A stretch of 64,000 nt of DNA from VAXT01 sp963827725 (GCA_963827725.1 CAWHBM010000001.1:1674001-1738000); one strand, 5' to 3'; counted from the stretch's first letter, positions 41,453 through 51,225 are shown. Made by a program: numbers and translations. Notes: generated by a model from the sequence alone, not told the origin.

Positions 41453-42443
41453 ATGACTGACAACGTTCGAGACCTGATCATCATCGGCGGCGGACCGGCC
41501 GGCTACACGGCTGCTCTTTACGCCGCGCGGTCAAACCTGAATCCGCTCGTGATCGAAGGAATCTCCTTCGGCGGCCAGCTCATGATCACGAGCGACGTCG
41601 AGAACTACCCCGGGTATCCCGAAGGCGTGCTGGGCCCCGCGATGATGAAGGACTTCCGCGCGCAGGCGGAGCGTTTCGGCGCCGAGTTCCTGACCGACGA
41701 CGTGACCGCAGTCGACTTCTCGGAGCGGCCGTTCACCGTCGAGGTGGGTGACGACACGTTCCAGGCACGGGCAGTGATCGTCGCGACCGGCGCGAGCGCT
41801 CGCCAGCTCGGGCTCGACTCCGAGAAGGCGCTGCAGGGCCGCGGCGTCTCCTACTGCGCCGTCTGCGACGCCGCCTTCTTCAAGGAGAAGGAAGTCGTCG
41901 TCGTCGGCGGCGGCGACTCGGCGATGGAAGAGGCGATCTTCCTGACGAAGTTCGCGGAGAAGGTGATGATCGTGCACCGGAGCGAAGAGTTCCGGGCCTC
42001 GCCGATCATGTACGACCGCGCCCGGGCGAACCCGAAGATCGAGTTCGTGACGAACGCCGTCGTCGAGGAGGTGCTCGGCGACGAAGGGCGCGTGACGGGC
42101 GTGCGAATTCGAGACGTCTTGAGCAGCGAGACCCGCGAGATCGTCGCCCAGGGGCTCTTCGTCGCGGTTGGTCACGACCCGAACACCGAGACTCTTCCTC
42201 GACCAGCTCGATCACGACGTGCCCGGGTACCTCATCGTCCAACCGGGCTCGACTGCAACGAACATCCACGGCGTCTTCGCCGCGGGAGACGTCGTCGACC
42301 ACACGTACCGCCAGGCCGTGACCGCGGCCGGCACGGGCGCGATGGCTGCGCTCGACGCCGAGCGGCTGCTGGCAGCAGAAGAGGGCCACGAGGCGACCGC
42401 CTCGATCGCCCCGCGCCCCGAAGCGGAAACCGCAGAGGTCTAG
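41453..42443 (+). CDS. trxB: thioredoxin reductase, frameshifted
   Basis: NADPH-dependent flavoprotein that reduces thioredoxin. FAD loop IIIGGGPAGYTAALYAARS, redox-active disulfide SYCAVCDAAFF (about residues 143-147), NADPH loop VVVVGGGDSAMEEAIFLTKFA, and after one extra base at about 42191 the end LFLDQLDHDVPGYLIV...GVFAAGDVVDHTYRQAVTAAGTGAMAALDAERLL. All catalytic parts are there. One base removed gives a 330-residue protein of the usual length. A protein thiol system in the same window as the Prx6 peroxiredoxin. Confidence 0.95.
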
Positions 42444-42468
42444 CCGAGCCCCGCAGTACCCTCGCCGC

Positions 42469-43404
42469 ATGGCGGGGACTGCCTGGATCGACCTGCTCGA
42501 CCCTGACGAGGAGGAACTGCGGAAGCACGTTCCGGACGAGCATCCGTCCCGACGCGCTCCAGCAGCTTCTACGCCCGGCTTCGCCCGAAGGAGACATCCG
42601 GCCCTCGATCAAGAGCCACGGCAACTACATCCTCGGCCTTGCCCTCGTGGCGGTGGCGGTGCCCGAGGAGGATCGCGTCTACTACCAGGAGGTCGACTTC
42701 GTCCTCACGCGCGAGCGGATCACCACCGTCCGCAAGACCCCGGGCGCGGAGCAGCCGTTCGATCCGAGCGGAGTCCGAGGGAGCTCTGCGACGTGCATCA
42801 GGACGAGCTGCCCCCTGGGATCATCGCGTACCACCTCGTCGACGAGATCGCGGAGCGGTACCTCGACCTGATCGACGACATCGACGGAGAGATCGACGAG
42901 CTGGAGGAGCACGTCGACGAGTGGCCGGCAGAGAGGATCCGCAAGCGCATCTCCGACCTCCGCCACGACCTACTCCACGTCAGGAAGACGCTCGGCCCGA
43001 CGCGCGACGCGGTGCGCGAGATCATGGACGGCCGCGTCGACCTGGAGGGTCGGACGCCGTTTACGCGCGAGGCGTTTCCGAGGGAGGTCGAGCGGCAGTT
43101 CGCAACGACCTACGACAAGCTGCTTCGAGCGACCGAGGGAATCGAGTACGCGCGGGATCTACTGGCCGCCGTCCGCGACTACCAGCAGGCGCGCGTCGCG
43201 ATCGACCAGAACGAAGTCATGAAGAGGCTCACGGCGATCGCGTCGATGGTGCTCATCCCGACTTTCATCGTCGGCGTCTACGGACAGAACTTCGACCACA
43301 TGCCCGAGCTGCAATGGCGGCTGGGCTACGCGTTCTCGTGGTCGGTCATCCTGGCCAGCACGATCTTCCAGCTCATCTTCTACCGCCGGAAAGGCTGGAT
43401 CTAG
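42469..43404 (+). CDS. CorA-family divalent cation transporter, frameshifted
   Basis: Pentameric Mg2+/Co2+ channel-like transporter. N-terminal domain begins AWIDLLDPDEEELRKHVPDE; after a one-base shift near 42541 it continues IRPDALQQLLRP...NYILGLALVAVAVPEEDRVYYQEVDFVLTRERITTVRK, and after a second near 42775 LPPGIIAYHLVDEIAERYLDLIDDIDGEIDELEEHV. The long stalk helix is followed by two C-terminal membrane helices. The conserved GMN selectivity loop reads GQN (VGVYGQNFDHMPEL), a variation that may alter ion choice. About 311 residues. Confidence 0.88.
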   Translation: MAGTAWIDLLDPDEEELRKHVPDEHPSRRAPAASTPGFARRRHPALDQEPRQLHPRPCPRGGGGARGGSRLLPGGRLRPHARADHHRPQDPGRGAAVRSERSPRELCDVHQDELPPGIIAYHLVDEIAERYLDLIDDIDGEIDELEEHVDEWPAERIRKRISDLRHDLLHVRKTLGPTRDAVREIMDGRVDLEGRTPFTREAFPREVERQFATTYDKLLRATEGIEYARDLLAAVRDYQQARVAIDQNEVMKRLTAIASMVLIPTFIVGVYGQNFDHMPELQWRLGYAFSWSVILASTIFQLIFYRRKGWI

Positions 43405-43444
43405 CCAGCTGCAAGGGTAAACCGCGCGGCTACGATCGACCGCG

Positions 43445-43894
43445 ATGGCCTGGTTCATCTGCCCCAACTGCAAGCACCGGTCGATCGACGTCGACGGCGT
43501 CGAAGGCTTCTCCGAGCAGGCCCCCGCGTGCCGGCGTTGCGGTTTCGGCTTCCTCTTCGAGCTCCTGGACGACTACTACCCCGCGCCGACGACGGGATTC
43601 GTCGTCTGTGACGGGGAGGGACGTGTCCTCGCCCTCGGCCGCGGAGTCTTCGAGCTCACGGGGTACCAGGAAAAGGACGTTCTCGGACGGGACGTGATGG
43701 ACGCGTTCGGGCTATCCGGGTTCGAAGAGGGGAAGAACCCATCCGAGCTCGCGCGCGAATGGGGAGTCCGCCGGCTCGGCGAGCAGCTCGCGGTGCGTAC
43801 GAGGAACGGCCTCGAGCAGCCGGTGATCGCCGACTTCTTCCCGGGCTACGACGAGGACGGCGGCCTCATGGTCGCCCTCACCAGACGCAGCTAG
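43445..43894 (+). CDS. zinc-ribbon plus PAS-like domain protein
   Basis: A 149-residue protein. N-terminal CPNCKHRS...CRRCGFGF is a four-Cys zinc ribbon. From about residue 48, PAPTTGFVVCDGEGRVLALGRGVFELTGYQEKDVLGRDVMDAFGL matches the first half of a PAS domain, ending with VIADFFPGYDEDGGLMVALTRRS. No kinase or output domain is attached. It may be a signalling adaptor. Its stop abuts the stop of the convergent nth gene with no bases between. Confidence 0.8.
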   Translation: MAWFICPNCKHRSIDVDGVEGFSEQAPACRRCGFGFLFELLDDYYPAPTTGFVVCDGEGRVLALGRGVFELTGYQEKDVLGRDVMDAFGLSGFEEGKNPSELAREWGVRRLGEQLAVRTRNGLEQPVIADFFPGYDEDGGLMVALTRRS

Positions 43895-44561
43895 CTAAAC
43901 CCGGCTGGACGGACACAGGTCGTTGAGGACGCACTCTTCGCAGCGGGGGCGCCGCGCGAGGCACACGCGGCGGCCGTGCCAGATCAGCAGGTGCGGGAAC
44001 ACGCCCCAGTGCTCCCGCGGGACGATCTTCATCAGGTCGCGCTCGATCTTGACCGGGTCGTCGTTCCGGGTCAGCCCGAGCCGCTGGGAGAGTCGCCGCA
44101 CGTGGGTGTCGACGACGATCCCCTGTGTGTGGCCGAGCTCCGACGCGACGACGTTCGCGGTCTTCCTCGCAACTCCGGGTAGGCGCGTGAGCTCTTCGAG
44201 CGTGCGCGGCACCTTGCCGTCGAACTCCTCGACGAGCATCTTCATCGTCCCACGCAAGCGACTTCGTCTTCTGTCGGAAAAAACCGGTCGACCGGATGTC
44301 AGCTTCCAGCTCCTCGACCGGCACGGCGAGGTAGTCCTCGGGCCGGCGGTACTTGCGAAAGAGCGCCGGCGTGACGCGATTGACGTTCACGTCCGTCGTC
44401 TGCGCCGAGAGCATCACGGAGACGAGCAGCTCGAGCTCGTTCCTGAACGTGAGCGCGATCGTCGCATCCTGGTGCTCGGCCACGAGCCGCTCGATGATCG
44501 GGACGATGCGCACTCGTTTCGGCCCGACGCGCTTCCGGGCCTCGGGAACGAAGCTACGCAC
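43895..44561 (-). CDS. nth: endonuclease III, frameshifted
   Basis: Base-excision-repair DNA glycosylase/AP lyase for oxidised pyrimidines. N-terminal FRNELELLVSVMLSAQTTDVNVNRVTPALFRKY, helix-hairpin-helix LPGVARKTANVV with catalytic Lys, catalytic Asp in GIVVDTHVRRLSQRLG, and the 4Fe-4S Cys pattern C-x6-C-x2-C-x5-C in VCLARRPRCEECVLNDLC. One extra base near 44255 separates the halves (SLRGTMKM when removed). It overlaps the end of the AddA gene by 8 bases, so it belongs to the repair operon. Confidence 0.93.
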
Positions 44562-47500
44562 TGTTCAGGCGCGGCCCGGCGCAGACGAGGTCGAGCGCGG
44601 GGCACGTGGGGCAGGCGTAGTCGCTCGGCGTCGGGCGGAACTCGCCAGCCTGAATCGTCGCGATCTCTACCGACAGCTCCGCCTCGAGGGTCGGCACGTC
44701 CTCCACCCCGAATGAGGTGCTCACCGGGTCGTCCGGGCGCTCGAGGAACTGGTACACGACCTCGACCTCCGAGGCGCCCGCTCGCAGGATCGCGAGCGCA
44801 TACACGAGCCGCTGGAGCCGGTACTCGCGCTCGATGACCTCGGCGGGCGAGGCGTCCTCGAGCACGTTCGTCTTGTAGTCGAGGACGAAGGCCCGGCCGT
44901 CGGCTTCGTGGAACACGTCCACCCGGCCGCGCAGGAGGACGCCGTCGTGCTCGAAGGAGAACGAGCGCTCGACCGAGGCACCGTCCAGCGACCCGATCCG
45001 CCGGGCGAGATCCGAGCGGCAGTAGTCCTCGACGAGGCCCCGGATTCGGGCGAGCTCGTCGTCAGTCGCGGTTGGATAGCGCGCGCGCACGGATTCCTCC
45101 AACTCGGAAGGTGGCTCCGGGGAAGTCAGGTCGAGCCCCTCCAGCAGAACATGCACGGCGTCGCCGATCTCGGTCGCAGCCAGGCCGCCTTCTCCGGAGC
45201 CTCGAGCCGGCCTCGTCTCGCGGAGCCCGACGATCTTCTCGGCGTAGAACCGATACGAGCAGCGCTCGTAGAGTGAGAGGGCGCTGTACGAGAGCGTCCG
45301 CACGCGGTTCTCTGGTGGCGCAGGCACCGGCACGAGGTCGGGGAGCCTGGGCGCGTCGCTGATCGCGAGGCTCCCGTCTTCGAGCGCGAAGAGCGCGAGC
45401 TGCGGATCGGAGTCCGGCTCCTCGGCCTCGGTCTCAGCCTCGACCCGCACCGGCGCGTGCCCGTTGAAGCGGTCGAGCCGCAGGATCAGGCGCGCCCCGT
45501 CGCGCTCGATCTCCACCGGCGCATCGGTTGCGTCTTCGAGCTCCTTCGCGTCAAGCCGCGCAAGCACCCAGCCGATCGGAGTCGACTCGTCGCCGACTCG
45601 CTCGGGGTCAATCGAGCCCGAGACGATGAGGCGGTCGATCGCGCGCGTCATCGCGACGTAGTACAGGCGCCTCCGCTCGGCCTCGGCAGCCTCGTCCTCG
45701 ACCTCCTTGACCTCCTGGTAGTCGGAGGTCGGGCGGCGTTTTCCGGTCGACGGGTCGGCCACGCGAAAACCGAGACGGCCGTCGGGCAAACAGAGGATCT
45801 CGTCCGCGTCGCGCGCTGCCCCGTGGCGGCCCGCGTCGGCGACGACGACAACCTTGAACTCGAGGCCCTTCGCGCCGTGGATCGTGAGCAACCGGATGAC
45901 GTCGGTGCCTTCCTCCTCGGCAACTGCTTCGAGCTCGGAGGCGCCCACGGTGCCCTGCTCGCGGACGAAGCGGACGAAGCCTTCGACGTCGGGGCCGCGG
46001 AGCTCCTCGTAGGAGCGTGCCAGCCGAGCCAGCTTGCGCAGGTTCGCATAGCGGCGCCGCCCGTCCCACTGCGCGAGCACCGCCAGGTCGTAATCGTGGT
46101 CGCCGATGACGCGTTCGCAAAGCCGCTCGAGCGAGAGCCTCGGAGCGAGACCCGCGAGGCGGTCGTACCGCTGCTTGAACGCGCGGAAGAGCTGCGAGTC
46201 GCGCTCGGAGAGCCCCGCCGGCAGCGACCGCTCGAGCCCGACGAACAGAGGCCGGCGCTCAGCGGCCCGCCTGAGGTGCATGAGCGCGTCGTTCGACACG
46301 CCCACGAACGGCGACGCGAGGACCGTGACGAGCGCCTCGTCGTCGTAGCGGTTGTGCAGGAGGCGCAGGTAGCCGAGAAGGTCGACGACCTGCTGCTGGT
46401 GGTAGTAGTCGCGGCCGGTGGCGCGGAAGGTCGGCAGGCCGAGCTCGCGGAGTGCCTCCTCGTAGAGCTTCGCGTCGGTTCCCGCCGCGAAGAGGAGGAC
46501 GATCTCGCCCGGAGCCGCCTCGCCGGAGTCGACGAGGTCCTTGACGCGGGTCGCCACGTGCCTGGCCTCCGCGGCGCGCCAGTGGATGCCCGTGTCCTTG
46601 TAGGCGGCCTTGTCCGTGACGAGCAGCTCGACAGCCGGGCCGAAGGCCGGATCGGCGAAGCGGCCCGCCGCCGAAAGCGGCTGGTAGGAGTCGCCGAAGT
46701 CGGCCGAGAAGAGGTGGTTGATCACGCTGAGCACTTCGGGCCGCGAGCGGTAGTTCTCGGTCAGCGCCAGCACTCCGCCCGAGGCTTCGCGTCGCTCGCG
46801 GAAGACCTCGACATCCGCGTGCCGGAAGCGGTAGATGGACTGGAACTCGTCGCCGACGAAGAAGAGATCCTCGGTAGCGAGCAGATCAACGAGCTCGCAC
46901 TGGAGCCGGTTCGTGTCCTGGAACTCGTCCACGAGCACCGAGCGGAAGCGCCAGCTCTCGCGGTCGCGGATCGCCGGGTGGTCGCGGAGCAGATTCCTCG
47001 CGTTCAGCTGCAGATCCTCGAAGTCGAGCGCCGACTCCGCCTCCTTCGCGGCAGCGTAGGCGTCGGCGAAGCGCCGCAGGAGCTCCTCGAGGAGCCCTCT
47101 GTCTCTTACTGCGAGCTCGTCGAGGGCAGCCTGCTCCACGGCGTGCCGCGCCTCCTCGTAGCTTGCGAACCGGTCACGAGGCCCACCGCGCGCGGACAGC
47201 CCGGAGAGGTCGATCAAGCGGTCGGCCGCGGGCGGGCGCTCCAGGAGCTCGATCGCGCGCGCCGCGCTTTCCCGAGCCGTCTCGGCCTTCTCCATCCCGG
47301 CCGTGTCCTCGATCGCACAGCGCGCCGCCTCGCGCAGCTCCTCGATCCGCGTGTCGAGGGCCGGACGGTCCGCGATCTCGAGGACGAGGTCGCGGCCCGC
47401 AGAACGCAGCGTTTCGTAGACGCCGGTCAACATCCGCCGCAATCCGCGAGCGCGATACGTCGCCAGCAGCCGGATCCGCTCCGGATCTCCGGACGCGCAG

Positions 47501-47922
47501 AAGGCCTCGAGCGCCTCCTCGAAGGCCTCGCCCGCAAGCACCCGCGACTGGTTCTCGTCCAGCACCCGGAAGTGCGGGTCGATGCCCGCCTCGAACGGAT
47601 GCGCCTTCAGCAGGCGGTGGCAGAAACCGTGGATCGTCGAAATCCACGCGCCGTCCAGCTCGCGCGCGAGATCGTGGCGGCCGAGCTCGGCAAGCCTGTG
47701 GCGAATCCGGCCGCGCAGCTCGCCGGCGGCGCGCTCGGTGTACGTGATCGCGAGCACCGAGTCGATGGGCAGGCCGCGATCGCAGACCGCCCGGACAAAC
47801 CGCTCGACGAGCACCGTCGTCTTGCCGGTTCCTGCGCCGGCGGACACGAAGACGAGCCCGCCCGCGTCGATCGCGGCAAGCTGTTCCTCGTTCGGCGAGC
47901 GTGTCTGGCTGACCACGGTCAC
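44554..47922 (-). CDS. AddA-like helicase-nuclease subunit (UvrD/RecB family)
   Basis: A 1122-residue ATP-dependent DNA helicase with C-terminal nuclease. Motif I SAGAGTGKTTVLVERFV, ISTIHGFCHRLL, motif II LVDEFQDTNRLQ, DEFQSIYRFR, LTENYRSRPEVL, LLTIHGAKGLEFKVVVV and YYVAMTRAIDRLIVSG are all intact. C-terminal PD-(D/E)XK nuclease: GRVDVFHEADGRAFVLDYKTN. A Cys in YERCSYRFYAEKIVGL plus CPTCPALDLVC near the end form a four-Cys set typical of Fe-S nucleases. GTG start at 47922 overlaps the AddB stop (GTGA). Repairs double-strand breaks with its partner and the nth gene product nearby. Confidence 0.92.
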   Translation of the reverse strand: MTVVSQTRSPNEEQLAAIDAGGLVFVSAGAGTGKTTVLVERFVRAVCDRGLPIDSVLAITYTERAAGELRGRIRHRLAELGRHDLARELDGAWISTIHGFCHRLLKAHPFEAGIDPHFRVLDENQSRVLAGEAFEEALEAFCASGDPERIRLLATYRARGLRRMLTGVYETLRSAGRDLVLEIADRPALDTRIEELREAARCAIEDTAGMEKAETARESAARAIELLERPPAADRLIDLSGLSARGGPRDRFASYEEARHAVEQAALDELAVRDRGLLEELLRRFADAYAAAKEAESALDFEDLQLNARNLLRDHPAIRDRESWRFRSVLVDEFQDTNRLQCELVDLLATEDLFFVGDEFQSIYRFRHADVEVFRERREASGGVLALTENYRSRPEVLSVINHLFSADFGDSYQPLSAAGRFADPAFGPAVELLVTDKAAYKDTGIHWRAAEARHVATRVKDLVDSGEAAPGEIVLLFAAGTDAKLYEEALRELGLPTFRATGRDYYHQQQVVDLLGYLRLLHNRYDDEALVTVLASPFVGVSNDALMHLRRAAERRPLFVGLERSLPAGLSERDSQLFRAFKQRYDRLAGLAPRLSLERLCERVIGDHDYDLAVLAQWDGRRRYANLRKLARLARSYEELRGPDVEGFVRFVREQGTVGASELEAVAEEEGTDVIRLLTIHGAKGLEFKVVVVADAGRHGAARDADEILCLPDGRLGFRVADPSTGKRRPTSDYQEVKEVEDEAAEAERRRLYYVAMTRAIDRLIVSGSIDPERVGDESTPIGWVLARLDAKELEDATDAPVEIERDGARLILRLDRFNGHAPVRVEAETEAEEPDSDPQLALFALEDGSLAISDAPRLPDLVPVPAPPENRVRTLSYSALSLYERCSYRFYAEKIVGLRETRPARGSGEGGLAATEIGDAVHVLLEGLDLTSPEPPSELEESVRARYPTATDDELARIRGLVEDYCRSDLARRIGSLDGASVERSFSFEHDGVLLRGRVDVFHEADGRAFVLDYKTNVLEDASPAEVIEREYRLQRLVYALAILRAGASEVEVVYQFLERPDDPVSTSFGVEDVPTLEAELSVEIATIQAGEFRPTPSDYACPTCPALDLVCAGPRLNSA

Positions 47923-50864
47923 GACCTCGCCACCCGGCACATCGACCAGAGGTCGCACCAGGTGGGGCACGGGAATCCGCCCTTCGGATCGTGCCGCACC
48001 TCGCCGGAGCGGATTCGCTCGACGAAATTGACCGCGTGCTCCTTGGCCCGCTCGGTCTGGGCCCAGAAGGCTTCCTCGTCGAGATAGTCCTTCGCGGCGA
48101 AGCCGGGGACGTCTTCCTCCGCCTCGGCCCGGAGCAGCCCGCGAGCCTGCCGCTCGCCGGCCAGGGCGCGGTAGAGCCCGCCCAGCGGCTCGATTCCGAC
48201 GAGATCGCGCAGGACGAGCATGTAGAGCGGGATCTGCAGCTTGAGCTCCGACTCGATCTTGGCCGCCGAGTGGACGGTCTTCCCGGACTTGTAGTCCTGG
48301 ACGATCCCGCGGGCGCTGAACGGGTCGAGATCGATCCGGTCGATCTTCCCCGTGACCGCGAAGCCGTCGATCTGCAGGCCGCTCTGGAGCTCGGGGGCGG
48401 AGCGCTCCGAGCCGAACGAGACCTCGAACCGCCTCGGCACGAGGCCGAGCGGCGACTCGGCCTCGCCGCGCACGTAGTGCTCGAGGTCGCGCCACAGGCT
48501 CTCCTCGAGCTCGCGGCGCTCCAGGTCGGTGAGCTCGAGCCAGACGCCGCTCTCGATCGCCTCCGAGAGGCACTCGCGCAGGAAGACGAGCCCGTCGTCG
48601 AGCCGTTCCGCATCGAGCCGCTCGATGCCGAGCCTCTTGGGCACGCCGGAGAAGAACTTGTAGAGCGTCTGGTGCGCGATCGAGCCGCGCAGGCGCGCAT
48701 CGACCTCGCCGTCGATCGTGCGCGGCGAGATCACGCGCTCGATGAACCAGATCGACGAGCAGTCGGCGAAGCCCTCGAGCTCGGTGACGCCGAAGGTGGC
48801 CCGGGCCCGCAAATCGTCGAGCAACACCGGGTCGGTGATCTGCGTCGGTCGGATAAACGCTGCACGCGCCCGCTCGAGCCGGCGCTCCCAGCCGTTCGCG
48901 CGCGCCAGCGCGGAGGCATCGCCCGCGTCGATCGCAGCGAGCGCGCTCAGAGCCCGGAGCCGCTCGCGCTCGGTCGGGGCTTCGTCCACCCGCCATGTGA
49001 GTGCCGCGAGAGGCCGCCGGCGCGTCCAGCGCGTGACGTCGACGTCTGCGAAGAGCGCGCGCACCTCACCCCAGAACGGGCTCGGCTCCCGTGGTGAGCC
49101 TTCGTCGCTCGCAGCCTCGCGGACGAGGTAGAGACGCTGCGACGGGCGTGTGCAGGCCGTGTAGAAGAAGAAGCGCTCGCGCGAGACTGGATCGGGCTTG
49201 ACCAGGCGCGCCTGTCGCGAGCGTTCGTCGATCGAACGACGCTCCTCGTCCGCGATGAACGGCGAGCCCTGCGAGCGGCGCGGGAGGCTCCCCTCCTCGA
49301 GACCGAGCAGGAACACGACGTCGGTTCGCCGCGTGCGCGCTCGGAGGAGATCCGTGACAGCGACCCGGCCGGGCTCGTCGCCGCGGGCCAGTCGAAGCTC
49401 CGCGCGCTCGAGCGCCCCGAAGATCTCCTCGCGGGTGAGGGCGCCTCCGAGATCGAGCCAAGCCTGGAGCTCGTCGAGGAGCTCCGCCACTGCCTTCTCT
49501 GCGCGCAGGTCGAGGATCGCCTCCTCGCCCACCGGCGGGGCCTCGAGCCCGTACGCCGCTCGAACCATCGAGCGTGCGAGCCCGCGCACGGCAGCCAACA
49601 GGTCGGCTTCCGCCCGGAAGATGTCGAGGGTCCTCAGTGGCTGGCCACGGAGCTTCAGGGTCTCGTCGACCACACGAACCGGGTCGTTGACCGCGCGGCC
49701 TCGCAGGCGCCCTTCGAGATAGTCGACGTGTGCGCGCGTCAGGCCCGAGAAGGGGGAGCGGAGGAACCCGTAGAGATCGTGCCGGTCGCCTCCGAGCCAT
49801 TCGAACCGAAGCAAGGAGAAGAGCGCCTTGCCGAAGGCCGTGCGTCCGATTCGGATGCGCCCCTCGATCGCGTATGGCACGCCGAGCGCGCCGAAGGCGG
49901 TCTCGACCTGGGCGCGGTGGCGGTCGAGGCTCGGGCAGACGAGGAGGATCTGCTCGGGAACGGTGCCGCCGCGAATCAGGTCGAGCACCTCCTCGGCGAC
50001 CAGTTCCAGCGTTCCGCGCGCGCCTGCGCCCTCGAGGAAGCGGATCGACCCGTCGAGCTCAGGGCCGGCCGGCGGCTGCTCGGAAAAGAGGTGCCGCTCG
50101 AGGTGTGCAAGCGCAGCTGAGGCGACCTCGGCGTAACGTGGCGGCAGCTCCTCGATCCGGCCTGCGGCAAGCGCTGTCAAGTCGTCCGAGGTGCGGCGAA
50201 GCGAATCGAACGCGGGACGGTTCGGCTCGTACGGGAGCGAGACCGTGACCTCCGTTCGACCGGCGAGCGCCTGGAGCAGCGCCCACTGGGCTCCGGTCAA
50301 GTCCTCGAAGCCGTATGCGAAGACAGGCCGTCCCTCCCACGACTCGAGCTCGGCGGCGACCCGCTCGGCTGCGTACCGCCGTTGCAGGTCGCGGTCCCAG
50401 AGGTCGAGGCGGTCGAGCTCCGCGCGATAGGCCGTGTACAGGCGGGCCAGGTCGCCTTCCAGGTCGGTGGGCTCGACGAGGCCGGACTCGAGCTCGCTGA
50501 GCGCGCTGGACAGCGCATCCGCGAAGCCGGCGAAGCGAGCCGATGTGCCGAGCCCGTTGAGGGAGGCTGCCGAGACCGCAGTGCGAACGATCAGCTGCCG
50601 TTGGGCATTGGTGACGACCGGCCGGTTGGCGCCGCCGTCGCGTGCGAGCCGCTCGAAGAGATCGTCGAAGGTCCCGATCCGCCCGGAGAGGAGCGCGCCT
50701 CGCCTGGCGAGCAGCTCGCGCTCGATCCGCTCGACGTCCGATCCGTAGGGCACGATGAGCACCGGGTCGCGGTCGAGCGCGTCCAGGTAGCGATCGAGGA
50801 GCAGCGCAACCTTGCCGGCGTTCGCCGGCCCTGAGAGCAGCGTCAAACCCTGCTCGGAGGCCAC
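47919..50864 (-). CDS. AddB-like helicase-nuclease subunit
   Basis: A 981-residue partner of the AddA-like protein. N terminus LTLLSGPANAGKVALLLDRYLDA has the P-loop GK but Val in place of Ser/Thr, so ATP use is probably weak, as in other AddB proteins. VFAYGFEDLTGAQWALLQAL, TDVVFLLGLEEGSLPRRSQGSPFI and FFYTACTRPSQRLYL are AddB-like. C-terminal nuclease GKIDRIDLDPFSARGIVQDYKSG, with Cys in FADCSSIWFIERVI and PCPTWCDLWSMC for a Fe-S cluster. First gene of the addB-addA-nth operon. Confidence 0.9.
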   Translation of the reverse strand: MASEQGLTLLSGPANAGKVALLLDRYLDALDRDPVLIVPYGSDVERIERELLARRGALLSGRIGTFDDLFERLARDGGANRPVVTNAQRQLIVRTAVSAASLNGLGTSARFAGFADALSSALSELESGLVEPTDLEGDLARLYTAYRAELDRLDLWDRDLQRRYAAERVAAELESWEGRPVFAYGFEDLTGAQWALLQALAGRTEVTVSLPYEPNRPAFDSLRRTSDDLTALAAGRIEELPPRYAEVASAALAHLERHLFSEQPPAGPELDGSIRFLEGAGARGTLELVAEEVLDLIRGGTVPEQILLVCPSLDRHRAQVETAFGALGVPYAIEGRIRIGRTAFGKALFSLLRFEWLGGDRHDLYGFLRSPFSGLTRAHVDYLEGRLRGRAVNDPVRVVDETLKLRGQPLRTLDIFRAEADLLAAVRGLARSMVRAAYGLEAPPVGEEAILDLRAEKAVAELLDELQAWLDLGGALTREEIFGALERAELRLARGDEPGRVAVTDLLRARTRRTDVVFLLGLEEGSLPRRSQGSPFIADEERRSIDERSRQARLVKPDPVSRERFFFYTACTRPSQRLYLVREAASDEGSPREPSPFWGEVRALFADVDVTRWTRRRPLAALTWRVDEAPTERERLRALSALAAIDAGDASALARANGWERRLERARAAFIRPTQITDPVLLDDLRARATFGVTELEGFADCSSIWFIERVISPRTIDGEVDARLRGSIAHQTLYKFFSGVPKRLGIERLDAERLDDGLVFLRECLSEAIESGVWLELTDLERRELEESLWRDLEHYVRGEAESPLGLVPRRFEVSFGSERSAPELQSGLQIDGFAVTGKIDRIDLDPFSARGIVQDYKSGKTVHSAAKIESELKLQIPLYMLVLRDLVGIEPLGGLYRALAGERQARGLLRAEAEEDVPGFAAKDYLDEEAFWAQTERAKEHAVNFVERIRSGEVRHDPKGGFPCPTWCDLWSMCRVARS

Positions 50865-50959
50865 CGATCTATCGTAGACCTGCGGTCCGACGTCTCCCGA
50901 GCGCGCCTCAGGCCAAATGCGGAACGTGCGTCAAACGCGGGCTTGCACCCGCCGGTGGA

Positions 50960-51163
50960 CTACCTCGCGGCTGTTGCGGACTTGGGCCGGCGGCCTCGTC
51001 TCGCCGCTGCGTGTCCGGGCATTCCGCTGGCGCAGTTGTCGCAAAGGTCGGCCTGCTTGGAGCCACGCCGCGCGTCGGTGTAGTTCAAGCGCAATGTCGC
51101 GCCCTTGCCTTCTCCGACCTCCCGACCACAGCTATCGCAAACGAGAACGGTCTTTCGAGCCAT
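50960..51163 (-). CDS. small two-CxxC zinc-binding protein
   Basis: A 67-residue protein, MARKTVLVCDSCGREVGEGKGATLRLNYTDARRGSKQADLCDNCASGMPGHAAARRGRRPKSATAAR. CDSC and CDNC should bind one zinc. The tail AAARRGRRPK is a basic AT-hook-like motif that could touch the DNA minor groove. Start 51163 chosen on the Shine-Dalgarno AGGAGG upstream; the longer open frame has no such site. It resembles the small actinobacterial zinc-finger/Lsr2-like nucleoid proteins, but I do not claim the family. Confidence 0.8.
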   Translation of the reverse strand: MARKTVLVCDSCGREVGEGKGATLRLNYTDARRGSKQADLCDNCASGMPGHAAARRGRRPKSATAAR

Positions 51164-51225
51164 TGAAATTGCCTCCTGAAAGAGTGGACGAGGAGAGACG
51201 AGCGTACCGCAAAGGCAAACGTAAT

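Noticed and set aside
45457..48087. An 876-residue open frame on the plus strand
   Set aside because: It lies antisense to the AddA gene, whose helicase and nuclease motifs are complete on the other strand. The antisense protein is Arg/Val/Glu-rich with no recognisable domain; long antisense frames are normal at this GC content.
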